NCBI GenBank assembly: GCA_946536825.1
Contig: CAMNEX010000003.1
Coordinates: 1-48,595, forward strand
Direction: 5' to 3'
Length of the DNA: 48,595 nucleotides
DNA from: an uncultured Selenomonadales bacterium
GTDB taxonomy: Bacteria; Bacillota; Negativicutes; Selenomonadales; Selenomonadaceae
The translations under genes and the position numbers were made by a program. This document shows, in pieces, positions 17,890 through 27,180 of the stretch. Within the stretch, counting starts at the first letter, position 1. Each line of letters begins with the position of its first letter. The notes beneath the pieces were generated by a model that saw only the letters and a program-made list of their open reading frames with translations, was not told where the DNA came from and did not search any database.

Positions 17890-19704
17890 GTGAAATTTTT
17901 TATAACAGGCAACGATTCAATCAAAGCGGGGCTTGATTTAACATTTATTGTGCCCGCCGATTCGGTTGTAAGTGTTTTCGCCGACAAGGAACAAACCTTG
18001 CGGCAGAGTTATTCAATCGCGAAAAATATTTTTCAACTCGTCGGCAAGGGCGAAATAAATTTCGTTCTTATCGGGCTGATGCCCGACAGTTTATTTCGCG
18101 ACGAGGACGGCAATCTGACGGCGGACGCTTTCAAAGAAAATTTGCAGGTATTGAACGATTATATAAAACTTTGTATCGAAAACGGCGCACAACCTGTCGG
18201 CTTAATTTTACCGGTTGCTCCGTCCATTCGCGAACATTACAGGGAAAATTTTTTGAATCCGCTTTTGAATATTCTCGGCAAGTTTGAAAGCACTTACAAT
18301 TTCAAGCTCTTAAATCTTTTTGCTATCGAGATGCATGAAATAGGCTTTTCCGACAAGACGCACTTAAAAGAAGACGGCGCGAGATTAGTCAGCATTCTTT
18401 TGACGCTGAATTTATTTGCAAAGAAAATTTTATCCATAACAGATTTTTGCAACATGAATTACAATTATTTTAATGGGCTCGCTTACATAACGGAAAAAAA
18501 TTTTTTTCATGCTCTCATGGAGCAAATTTTTTCTTACAGCGTTAAAAAGATTCGCAACAAGAAAAAAATTAAACTCGCATTCGTCACGGATCACGCGGCG
18601 ACGTGGTGCGGCGATAAACTTTACAATCTTTTCGCGAAAAACGACCGCTTCGAGACAACGGTATTTTTATGTTGCGGATATGAATCCACCTTGGAAGATA
18701 GCCGCCATGACTTGGAACAATTTAAAAACGCCGGGATAAATGCTGTCGGCGTTTTCGATTTGCAGGAAGAAACTCCGCCTCAAGACGTTATATTTTTCTT
18801 GAGACCGTACACTGTTAATTTATCAAAAAGTTTTCAATTCGATGTGCTGACGCCTCAAACACTTGTGCTTCACATTCCTTACGGCATTAAGATGATAACT
18901 GCAGATAACTACCTCAATCTCCCGATTATGCGCATTGCTTGGAAAAATTTTTTCGAGTCAATAAACTCGCTTAAATTTCACGACGAAAAGTGCAATGTTG
19001 GCGTTCCACGCGGCTTAGTCAGTGGTCAGCCGAAAATGGATTTCTTTTTTGAAGACACAAGCAAAGTTTCCTTCCCTTGGAAAATGACGCGCCCCGACGC
19101 AAAAAAAATTATCTGGGCTCCGCACCACGCATTTAACAAAAAAGTTCCCCGCGACGGTTATTCAACGTTTCCTTATAATTACAGATTTATGTACGAATTT
19201 GCCAAGGCGCACCCCGAAACTTCCTGGGTTGTCAAACCGCATCCCAGATTGATGCTTGAGGCTGTCGAATCCGGACTTTTTCCTTCGGTTGAGGCTTACG
19301 AAAATTATCTGCAACAATGGAACGATTTGCCCAATGCGCAGGTTTACAGCGGAGCTTATTATCAAGAAATCTTTGCAACTTCCGACGGCATGATTCACGA
19401 TTCCCTTTCCTTTATCGCCGAATATCAATACACGCATAAGCCCATGATTTATTTGATAGATGAAAAAGTTAGAACGGATTTAGTTGAACTCGGACAAAAA
19501 ATTTTGAAAGTCTCTTATGTCATTGACGGGAAAAATCTCGAACAAATAGCCTTTGCTCTTCAAAAACTTTTTATCGAGGGCAATGATCCGCTAAAAGACG
19601 CCCGACAAAAAGCTTTCGACGAAGAGTTAAATTATTATCAACTAAACGGCATGGACGCGAGCGACTTCATTTTCAAAAATATTTCTCAAGAATTGGGGCT
19701 TTGA
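17890..19704 (+). CDS. SGNH-like N-terminal domain fused to CDP-glycerol glycerophosphotransferase-like domain
   Basis: GTG start after GGAGG; SDKTHLKEDGARL (SGNH block V-like); C-terminal IIWAPHH, VVKPHPR, ATSDGMIHDSLSFIAEY, KPMIYL. Confidence 0.75.
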   Translation: MKFFITGNDSIKAGLDLTFIVPADSVVSVFADKEQTLRQSYSIAKNIFQLVGKGEINFVLIGLMPDSLFRDEDGNLTADAFKENLQVLNDYIKLCIENGAQPVGLILPVAPSIREHYRENFLNPLLNILGKFESTYNFKLLNLFAIEMHEIGFSDKTHLKEDGARLVSILLTLNLFAKKILSITDFCNMNYNYFNGLAYITEKNFFHALMEQIFSYSVKKIRNKKKIKLAFVTDHAATWCGDKLYNLFAKNDRFETTVFLCCGYESTLEDSRHDLEQFKNAGINAVGVFDLQEETPPQDVIFFLRPYTVNLSKSFQFDVLTPQTLVLHIPYGIKMITADNYLNLPIMRIAWKNFFESINSLKFHDEKCNVGVPRGLVSGQPKMDFFFEDTSKVSFPWKMTRPDAKKIIWAPHHAFNKKVPRDGYSTFPYNYRFMYEFAKAHPETSWVVKPHPRLMLEAVESGLFPSVEAYENYLQQWNDLPNAQVYSGAYYQEIFATSDGMIHDSLSFIAEYQYTHKPMIYLIDEKVRTDLVELGQKILKVSYVIDGKNLEQIAFALQKLFIEGNDPLKDARQKAFDEELNYYQLNGMDASDFIFKNISQELGL

Positions 19705-19721
19705 CGACGGAGGAATCAGTC

Positions 19722-20459
19722 ATGGAAAATCATTGGCAAGAACTTTGGAATAACAGGAAAATTAATTTTGAAGAACTGACCGAACAGGACGAGCAGCGAC
19801 TGATTTTGGAATTGAAACGGATTGTCGGCTGGGATTTTCAAGGAAAAAGTTTTTCGGTGGCGACAGAGGAGTTTAAAAAGGAATACAAATATCTTCGGGA
19901 AAATTTGCAACTGAATGAAAGTTCAATGGGGAGTATTTTTGAAGTCGGTTGCGGAAGCGGCGCGAATCTTTATTTTTTCAAAAAAGATGGCTTCCGTGTC
20001 GGCGGTTTGGATTACGCGGAAAATTTGCTCGCCGTTGCCAAAAAAGTTGTCGGCGAAGAAAGTTTTATCGAATGCATTGTGGGCGAGGCGTCACAACTTC
20101 CCACGGAAATAAAATATGATTCAGTTTTTGCTGCTGGGGTTTTTTCGTATTTTACCGATTTGGATTACGTGGAAAAAGTTTTGGATAAAATGATTGCCAA
20201 GGCAAAACGGAGCGTCGGAATTTTGCGTATGCTCAACGCGGACACTAAGGAAGATTATTTGAAATATCGCAGGGAACACACGAAAAATTACGACGAACTT
20301 TATAAAAATTTGCCGAAGCTCTTTATCTCGAAGAAATTTTTTGAAGAATACGCCGCAAAAAATGATTTGGAAGTAAAATTCTCGCGGCACCACATGGAAG
20401 GCTTTTGGAATGAGCCGTTTAATTTTGATTGTTTTCTTTATAAAAAAAATCGCAGGTGA
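19722..20459 (+). CDS. Class I SAM-dependent methyltransferase
   Basis: IFEVGCGSGANLYFFKKDGFRVGGLDYAENLL; CGGAGGA RBS before ATG 19722. Confidence 0.85.
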   Translation: MENHWQELWNNRKINFEELTEQDEQRLILELKRIVGWDFQGKSFSVATEEFKKEYKYLRENLQLNESSMGSIFEVGCGSGANLYFFKKDGFRVGGLDYAENLLAVAKKVVGEESFIECIVGEASQLPTEIKYDSVFAAGVFSYFTDLDYVEKVLDKMIAKAKRSVGILRMLNADTKEDYLKYRREHTKNYDELYKNLPKLFISKKFFEEYAAKNDLEVKFSRHHMEGFWNEPFNFDCFLYKKNRR

Positions 20460-20463
20460 TTCA

Positions 20464-21060
20464 ATGAAAAAATTTGTTTTCGATTTGGACGGCACGATAA
20501 CAAAAATCGAGACACTGCCTTTGCTTGCCGGCGAACTCGGTTTAAAGGAAGAAATGAAACTTTTGACGGACTTAACCTTGAGCGGGAAAATTCCCTTCGC
20601 GAATTCTTTTAAGCTCCGCTATCTGGTCTTGAGAAATATTCCGCTGAAAAAAATTCAAGATGTCATGGCGTCCGTTGAACTTGACGAGGAAATTGCCGCG
20701 TTCATAAAGGAACATAAAAAAAATTGTGCCGTCGTGACAGGCAACCTTGATTGCTGGATTGAGCCGCTAACAGCGAAACTCGGTTGCGAAAGTTTTTCCT
20801 CGACAAGCGAACTTGACGAAAATAATGTTCCTGTCTTAAAAAAAATTCTGGACAAGGGCGAAGCTGTTCGCGAGTTGAAAAAGACTTGCGACAAAGTCAT
20901 TGCTGTCGGCGAGAGTTTTAACGATGTGCCGATGTTTGAAGAATCGGACGTTGCGATAGCTTACGGCGGCGTTCACAAGCCCGTGAGCACGGCGATTTCC
21001 ATTTCAAATTATGTCGTTTTTGACGGAGGTGCTTTATGTCGGTTGTTAAAAATGTTGTGA
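20464..21060 (+). CDS. HAD-superfamily (SerB-like) phosphatase
   Basis: MKKFVFDLDGTITKIETLPLL, VVTGN, VGESFNDVPMFEESDVAIAYG. Confidence 0.85.
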   Translation: MKKFVFDLDGTITKIETLPLLAGELGLKEEMKLLTDLTLSGKIPFANSFKLRYLVLRNIPLKKIQDVMASVELDEEIAAFIKEHKKNCAVVTGNLDCWIEPLTAKLGCESFSSTSELDENNVPVLKKILDKGEAVRELKKTCDKVIAVGESFNDVPMFEESDVAIAYGGVHKPVSTAISISNYVVFDGGALCRLLKML

Positions 21061-21707
21061 TTGCCGCCGCCGGTACGGGAACACGTTTGGGCATGGGCAA
21101 GCCGAAATGTTTGATAAAAGTAAACGGCAAAAGCATTCTGGAATATCAGCTTGAATTGCTAAAGGACGTTGAGAATGTTTTTTTGATTGTCGGCTTTTGC
21201 GAAGAAGAAGTTATGGATTTTGCCGGCGAACTCCGCAAGGATATTATTTTTGTGCGGAACGCCAATTTCAGTCGCACCAAAACTTTGGGAAGTTTTTATT
21301 TGGCGGCGAAAATTATTGACGGCTCGGCAATTTTTATGGATGGCGATATGATAATCAAGCCGCAAGCCTTTGACGAATTTTTAACGACTGCCGCGCAAAG
21401 CAACGCGGGCGAATTTCTTATTGCGGTTTCGGAAAGAATTTCGGACGATCCTGTTTATTGCAAAGTTGTTCCCGCGGGCGACAAATTGACAATTCACGGC
21501 TTTTCCTACGAGGAGAAAACCGCTTACGAGTGGGCTAACGTGGTTTTTATGCCCGCCGATAAAATGAGCGGCGGCAACACCCATACTTTTGAGCATCTGA
21601 AAAAATTTCTTCCTGCCGAGGCAAAAATTATTGACCGCCTCGAAATAGATACGCCGGAAGATTTAGCTTATGCGGAGAAATTTCTTCAGTCGGAAAATTG
21701 GTTTTGA
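21036..21707 (+). CDS. Sugar-phosphate/choline-phosphate nucleotidyltransferase-like (LicC-like NTP transferase)
   Basis: VVIAAAGTGTRLGMGKPKCLIKVNGKSILEYQLELL, FMDGDMII; overlaps upstream HAD by 25 nt. Confidence 0.85.
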   Translation: MSVVKNVVIAAAGTGTRLGMGKPKCLIKVNGKSILEYQLELLKDVENVFLIVGFCEEEVMDFAGELRKDIIFVRNANFSRTKTLGSFYLAAKIIDGSAIFMDGDMIIKPQAFDEFLTTAAQSNAGEFLIAVSERISDDPVYCKVVPAGDKLTIHGFSYEEKTAYEWANVVFMPADKMSGGNTHTFEHLKKFLPAEAKIIDRLEIDTPEDLAYAEKFLQSENWF

Positions 21708-21741
21708 ATAAAAATTTTTAGTTATAGAGGAGAAAATTTTA

Positions 21742-22158
21742 ATGGAAAAAACTTTGGTGTTAATCAAGCCGGACGCCTTCGGCAAAAATCACGCGGGCGA
21801 TATTCTCAAGCTTTACGAAGACGCGGGCTTTAAAATTATCGCGGCTAAGGTTATGAAGATGACGGCGGAGCTTGCCGCAAAACATTACGTCGAACATATC
21901 GGACGACCGTATTATCCCGCGCTGGTTGAGTTCATGACAAGTGCTCCGATTATGGCTTTGGTGCTCGGCGGCGACAACGTTATAAAAAAAGTTCGCGAGA
22001 TTAACGGCGCGACTAATCCTGCCGAGGCGGCGGAAGGAACAATTCGCAAACTCTACGCCGAGGATAAAACTAAAAATGCCGTTCACGCCTCCGACAGCGA
22101 AAAAAGCGCGGCGCGGGAAATTCCGATTTTCTTCAGCGCGTGTGAAATTTTCGATTAA
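21742..22158 (+). CDS. ndk: Nucleoside-diphosphate kinase
   Basis: KTLVLIKPDAFGKN, REINGATNPAEAAEGTIRKLYA, NAVHASDS. Confidence 0.95.
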   Translation: MEKTLVLIKPDAFGKNHAGDILKLYEDAGFKIIAAKVMKMTAELAAKHYVEHIGRPYYPALVEFMTSAPIMALVLGGDNVIKKVREINGATNPAEAAEGTIRKLYAEDKTKNAVHASDSEKSAAREIPIFFSACEIFD

Positions 22159-22178
22159 AAATCTTTTCGCAACAAAAA

Positions 22179-22212
22179 AAATCCTCAACTTAACGTCGGG
22201 GATTTTTTTTAA
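22179..22212 (+). terminator. Rho-independent terminator
   Basis: AATCCTC...GGGGATT then T8. Confidence 0.55.
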
Positions 22213-22270
22213 TGCAAAATTTCTCGTCGGCTGGTATAATCTCGGAAAAAATTTTTAAGAGGTTTTGCAA

Positions 22271-23332
22271 ATGCTGAATTACAGAAATGAGCTTGATAAA
22301 ATGCCGTCATATGACGGGGTGGAAAAAAATTATCGGATAAAAGTCAACGCGAATGAATCTACGCTGAACTTGCCGCCGCTGGTCGAAGAGCGCGTAATAA
22401 ATCGGCTGGCGTTGCTGGCGTTCAATCGGTATCCGAACGAAGAATATTATTCGCTTGTCGAGCAGATCGCCAAAAGTTTTTCGGTCGACAATTCGCAAGT
22501 TTTATTGGGCGGCGGGTCGAGCGAGATTATAGAAAAAGTTTTTCATGCGTTCGGCGGCGCGGGCAGGAAAATTGTTTATCCGCAACCGAGTTTTTCAATG
22601 TACAAAATTTACGCCAAGGCGGCTGAGGCGCAGGGCGTTCCCTTCGATTTGGACGAGAAATTTAATCTCAATGTCGACGCGTTCATAAAAAAAATTCGCG
22701 AAGTCGACGCGAGCCTTGCGGTTGTTTGCAATCCGAATAATCCCACCGGAAACGCTTTGACGCCCGCGCAGGTCGAGAAAATTGCCGCGGCGATTGACTG
22801 CGCTTTTCTGCTTGACGAAGCTTACGTTGAATTTTACGGGCAGTCGGCTGTCAATCTCGTCAAGAAATATCCCAATCTGATTGTCGCCCGAACTTTTTCC
22901 AAAGCTTACGGCATGGCAGGAGCCCGCGTCGGCTACATGATTGCTCAAGCCGAAGTCACGCGCATGATTAACAAAACTTTTATGCCCTATCACATGAACG
23001 TTTTGACTTTGGCGGCGGCGGACATTGTCTATCAAATGCGCGACGAATTTATTCCGCGCATGCAGATGATAATCGACGAACGCGAGCGCATGTTCGAGCG
23101 GCTGGAAAAATTATCGGGCGTCGAAGTTTTTCCGTCGGAGGCGAATTTTATTTTAATTCGGCTCGCCCGCGCAGAGGAACTTAAAAATTATCTGGAGTCG
23201 CTGGACATCGGCATAAGATATTTTTCGCCGAATTCTTTCGGGCTGAAAAATTGCTTGCGAATATCAATCGGCATGCGCCTTGAGAATGACGAAGTTTTCT
23301 CCGCGATAAAAAATTTTTTGGAGGTCAGATAA
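22271..23332 (+). CDS. hisC: Histidinol-phosphate aminotransferase
   Basis: VNANEST, NPNNPTGNALT, LDEAYVEF, TFSKAYGMAGARVGY. Confidence 0.92.
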   Translation: MLNYRNELDKMPSYDGVEKNYRIKVNANESTLNLPPLVEERVINRLALLAFNRYPNEEYYSLVEQIAKSFSVDNSQVLLGGGSSEIIEKVFHAFGGAGRKIVYPQPSFSMYKIYAKAAEAQGVPFDLDEKFNLNVDAFIKKIREVDASLAVVCNPNNPTGNALTPAQVEKIAAAIDCAFLLDEAYVEFYGQSAVNLVKKYPNLIVARTFSKAYGMAGARVGYMIAQAEVTRMINKTFMPYHMNVLTLAAADIVYQMRDEFIPRMQMIIDERERMFERLEKLSGVEVFPSEANFILIRLARAEELKNYLESLDIGIRYFSPNSFGLKNCLRISIGMRLENDEVFSAIKNFLEVR

Positions 23333-23916
23333 TGAGAATCGGGAAAATAAATCGGGCGACAAATGAAACTAAAATTGACGTTGAAATAAATCTCGACGGC
23401 AACGGCAAGGCGGAAATTTCTTCGGGCATAGGATTTTTTAATCACATGCTGAATCTTTTCGCGGCGCACGGGCAATTTGATTTAAAAGTTATCTGCGCGG
23501 GCGATTTGGAAGTGGACGGACATCACAGCGTTGAGGACATTGGAATTTCTTTAGGCGCGGCGTTGAAGTCGGCTTTGGGCGATAAGCGCGGCATAACTCG
23601 CTACGGAACTTTTTTTCTGCCAATGGACGAAACTCTCGCCTTGGTGAGTTTGGACATAAGCGGGCGACCGTTTTTGGTTTGTGAAATTGGAGAGCTCGCG
23701 CCTGCGATTGGCGATTTTGACACGGAGCTTGTCGAAGAATTTTTGCGGGCGTTCGCCTTTAACGCGGGAATAACACTTCACGCTAAAATTTTTTACGGCA
23801 AAAATTCTCATCACAAAGTTGAGGCGATTTTCAAAGCCTTGGGACACGCGCTGAAAACTGCCGTAACTGTCGACAAAAAAATTAAAGGCGTCCCGTCAAC
23901 AAAGGGCGTCTTATAA
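23332..23916 (+). CDS. hisB: Imidazoleglycerol-phosphate dehydratase
   Basis: SSGIGFFNHMLNLFAAHGQFDL, DGHHSVEDIGISLG, LHAKIFYGKNSHHKVEAIFKALG. Confidence 0.96.
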   Translation: MRIGKINRATNETKIDVEINLDGNGKAEISSGIGFFNHMLNLFAAHGQFDLKVICAGDLEVDGHHSVEDIGISLGAALKSALGDKRGITRYGTFFLPMDETLALVSLDISGRPFLVCEIGELAPAIGDFDTELVEEFLRAFAFNAGITLHAKIFYGKNSHHKVEAIFKALGHALKTAVTVDKKIKGVPSTKGVL

Positions 23917-24885
23917 TTCTTTTCGCAACAGATATAAAAAGAACGGTGCGCCGAGCATCGCCATTAAAATTCCGACGGGCAATTCTGTCGGGGCAAAAAT
24001 CGTTCGTGCGAAGGTGTCGCTTATTGTGACGACCGCCGCGCCTAAAAATGCCGCGCCCGGCAATAAAATTCTGTAATCCGAGCCGAGAATTAATCGCGCC
24101 GTGTGCGGGACAATCAATCCGACGAAGCCCAGCAAGCCGACTACACAGACTGCCGACGCTGCCAATAACGCCGCGACCGCCGTTAAAATCGTCCGCACGA
24201 GGTTGACGCGCAAGCCTAAGCCCTTCGCTACTTCGTCGCCAAGTTGCAAAACGTTTAAATGACGCGCCGCCAAAAATGTTAGAATCGTTCCCGCGATTGA
24301 ATACGGCAATAAAATTTCGACGTGTTGCCAACTCCGCGCAGATAAGCCGCCGACCATCCACAGCAACGCGCCGTGAACTTTGTCGGAATAAAAAATCAGC
24401 AACGCCGAAATGCCCGCGCCTAAAAATGCGCTGACTGCCACGCCCGCCAAAATTACTCGAATCGGGCGAATGCCGTCCTTCCACGCCAAAAGATAAATCA
24501 GCGTCGCGGCAAGCATTGCTCCGACGAAGGCAGCCGGCGTCACCAAAATTGCGTCGTTCGCAACCATCATGACGAAAATTCCAAATAAACCTGCTCCCGA
24601 CGATATCCCGATTATGTGAGGGTCGGCGAGCGGGTTTTTCATTACCGCCTGCAAAATCGCGCCCGATAACGACAAGTTCACTCCGACCAGCATTGCGACG
24701 ATTGTCCGCGGCAAGCGAATATTTTCTAAAATTTGTCGCTTGGTTTCGTCAAGTGCAATTTCTCCGCCGCCGAATAAATCTGCAAAAACCTGCGCGGAAG
24801 AAATTTCAACCGAACCGTTAATCAAGCTAAGAAAAAAACCCGCAACTGCCGCCGCTCCGATTAGAAAAAATTTTATCGTTTTCAT
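23911..24885 (-). CDS. FecCD/BtuC-family iron-siderophore/B12 ABC transporter permease
   Basis: RLPRTIVAMLVGVNLSLSGAILQAVMKNPLADPHIIGISSGAGLF, GLLGFVGLIVPHTARL. Confidence 0.93.
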   Translation of the reverse strand: MKTIKFFLIGAAAVAGFFLSLINGSVEISSAQVFADLFGGGEIALDETKRQILENIRLPRTIVAMLVGVNLSLSGAILQAVMKNPLADPHIIGISSGAGLFGIFVMMVANDAILVTPAAFVGAMLAATLIYLLAWKDGIRPIRVILAGVAVSAFLGAGISALLIFYSDKVHGALLWMVGGLSARSWQHVEILLPYSIAGTILTFLAARHLNVLQLGDEVAKGLGLRVNLVRTILTAVAALLAASAVCVVGLLGFVGLIVPHTARLILGSDYRILLPGAAFLGAAVVTISDTFARTIFAPTELPVGILMAMLGAPFFLYLLRKEL

Positions 24886-24931
24886 TGCAAAAAAAAATCG
24901 GCGGAAAAACCGCCTGAAAAATTTTAAACGT

Positions 24932-25372
24932 TTAATCTTTAAGTTCACAAGAAATTTTCACGATAACGCCGTTTACAACTTTAAACTCAATTTTTTTTGT
25001 GCGGTCGTTGCTGTAGTATATGTATTCCGTGTCGTCGTAATCGCGGCCGACTTTATCCGCCTTCCCGAAAGTCGAATTCAAAACGTCCGCCGCCAATCCG
25101 ACTCTGACTCCGCCCGCCGCGGTGATTGTTTCGCTACGCGTTGAAATTTTTTCGACGACACCGCGTTCAATCTCGGCTTTGAAAGTTTTATAAACCCAAT
25201 CATCGCCGTCTTTGTAATTCGGTTGTCCGCAGATTGAGATTAATTCGTCGGCACTGATACCCGGTGAAAGTTGACCGAGCGCGATTTTACTATCGTCAAC
25301 CGTCGCGAAACAAATTGATGAACTCAAAATCGCCGCGCCGCAGAGAATCGCCGCTAAACTTTTGAATTTCAT
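24932..25372 (-). CDS. Secreted protein of unknown function with two similar halves (SmpA/OmlA-like guess)
   Basis: Signal peptide MKFKSLAAILCGAAILSSSICFA; two related segments GISADELIS..VVEKIS and VGLAADVLNS..VIVKIS. Confidence 0.65.
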   Translation of the reverse strand: MKFKSLAAILCGAAILSSSICFATVDDSKIALGQLSPGISADELISICGQPNYKDGDDWVYKTFKAEIERGVVEKISTRSETITAAGGVRVGLAADVLNSTFGKADKVGRDYDDTEYIYYSNDRTKKIEFKVVNGVIVKISCELKD

Positions 25373-25390
25373 AAAAAAACCTCCAAAACT

Positions 25391-27076
25391 CTACTGCTTG
25401 AAACGTTTGACAAAAACGTCCTCGGTTTCGGGATAACCGAAATAAAAACCTTGAATAATATCCGCGTTGCAAACGTCGCGCAGATAAATGTAAGTCGCCT
25501 CGTCCTCAACGCCCTCGATACAAACTTCCATGCCGACCGAATGGCAAAGCATTATGACATGCTTGATAAGTTGGCGGTCGTAGTTGCTGTTCAAAACGTC
25601 GTCCACGAAAATTTTATCGATTTTAATCTGGTTGCAACGGAAATTTTTCAGGAAGGCGAGATTTGAATAGCCCATGCCGAAATCGTCCATAGAAATTTTA
25701 ATGCCCAGGTCGTGGAAAGCTTGGAACTGTTTGTTGACGAAATCCCAATCGTAAATGTTGTGGCTCTCTGTCAATTCAAAAACCAAAGTACTGGGGTCGA
25801 TTTGGTGGCGTTCAATGCAATCTTTTACAAAGTCGTAGAAAGTGTGTTCTTCGAGCTGATAAAGCGAAATATTTACGCTGACTTCAAATTTCGGCATATA
25901 TTCTTGCCAACGCTTAGCGGTTGTAACGGCGTTTTCGATAACCCAATGCCCGACGGGAATAATCATGCGGGATTTTTCAAGCATGGGGATAAATTGCATA
26001 GGCGCGACAACGGTGCCGTCTCTGTCGTACCAACGAATAAGAGCCTCCGCGCCGAGAAGTTTGCCGGTCTTCGCGTCGACTTGCGGTTGATAGCAAAGGA
26101 AGAAATCTTCACAGCCGCGAGCGATTGAATTCTGCATAAGGTTTTGCATACCGATATCATAACGCCAACGTTCATAAAACGCGCTGTCGAAGAAGGCAAT
26201 TTGGTCGCGCCCTTTTTCCCTGGCGAATTCAAGCGCAACTTCGGCATAACGCATTAAAGTTGTCACGTCGTCCGCGTCATTGGGATAGAACGCCGCGCCG
26301 CCGGACGCCGTACAATAAATCGTGTCTTCAATGTTGCGAATTTCGCGCATGCAAAGCTGAATGCTTGAGAAAATAATTTCTATCTCTTCGGGATAAACTT
26401 CCGAGACAAAGAACGCGAACATGTCGTTATCGAGCTTGTAAAGGCGAATATCCGGCGGCAAAATATTCATTATGTCCTGCGCGAGGTGTTTTAAAGTCGT
26501 GTCGCCGAATTGATGTCCGTAAGTTTCATTAATGATTTGGAAATTGTCAAGCCCGATAAAAATAACCGCGCCGTGAATATTGGGAGAGCTGTTTAATTCT
26601 TTCATTAAAGCCGCTTCAAAGGCGTTGCGATTGAGGAGCCCCGTTACGTGATCGGCTTTAAGCTTTAAATCCATGCGAGCAATAACGCCCGCAACAAGTT
26701 CGGGCTGACCAAATTCGTCCGTGCCCGTTGTCATGCGAAGATTTACCCAGCCGTATTCACCGTTGCGGTTAAGCATACGAAATTCGCAAAAAACCTCGTC
26801 GCCGGGATTTGCAGAATCAATTTCGCTCATTGCCGATTCAAAAAGTTCGCGGTCGTCATGCCAAATAAAAGGCGTAAGGAGCGTGGCAAAATCTTCGACG
26901 ATTTCTTCAGGAAAATTGAAATCGCGCAAGAAATTTTTTGACAGCAGAACTTGCCCCGAATTTAAATCACTGACGAAAAAATATTCGTCGGCAGAATTTT
27001 GCAGGGCGTCAAAATAGGTTTTAATTCGGCTCAAGGGAGAGTCGTCGCCGAGTTGGAGAAATAAATTTGTACCCAT
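25391..27076 (-). CDS. PAS-GGDEF(degenerate)-EAL signalling protein
   Basis: DHVTGLLNRNAFEAAL; GGDEF position reads LDNDMF; EALIRW, VNIS, FELTES, DDFGMGYSNL, CIEGVE, IIQGFYFGYP. Confidence 0.9.
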   Translation of the reverse strand: MGTNLFLQLGDDSPLSRIKTYFDALQNSADEYFFVSDLNSGQVLLSKNFLRDFNFPEEIVEDFATLLTPFIWHDDRELFESAMSEIDSANPGDEVFCEFRMLNRNGEYGWVNLRMTTGTDEFGQPELVAGVIARMDLKLKADHVTGLLNRNAFEAALMKELNSSPNIHGAVIFIGLDNFQIINETYGHQFGDTTLKHLAQDIMNILPPDIRLYKLDNDMFAFFVSEVYPEEIEIIFSSIQLCMREIRNIEDTIYCTASGGAAFYPNDADDVTTLMRYAEVALEFAREKGRDQIAFFDSAFYERWRYDIGMQNLMQNSIARGCEDFFLCYQPQVDAKTGKLLGAEALIRWYDRDGTVVAPMQFIPMLEKSRMIIPVGHWVIENAVTTAKRWQEYMPKFEVSVNISLYQLEEHTFYDFVKDCIERHQIDPSTLVFELTESHNIYDWDFVNKQFQAFHDLGIKISMDDFGMGYSNLAFLKNFRCNQIKIDKIFVDDVLNSNYDRQLIKHVIMLCHSVGMEVCIEGVEDEATYIYLRDVCNADIIQGFYFGYPETEDVFVKRFKQ

Positions 27077-27180
27077 AATCATTCTTCCTTTTAAATTTAT
27101 CGCTCTACATTTTACGTTTACTTTCGACGCCGCATTAAAACTTCCTGCAAAATTTTAAGCGGTTCAAAGCGATTTAAAAA

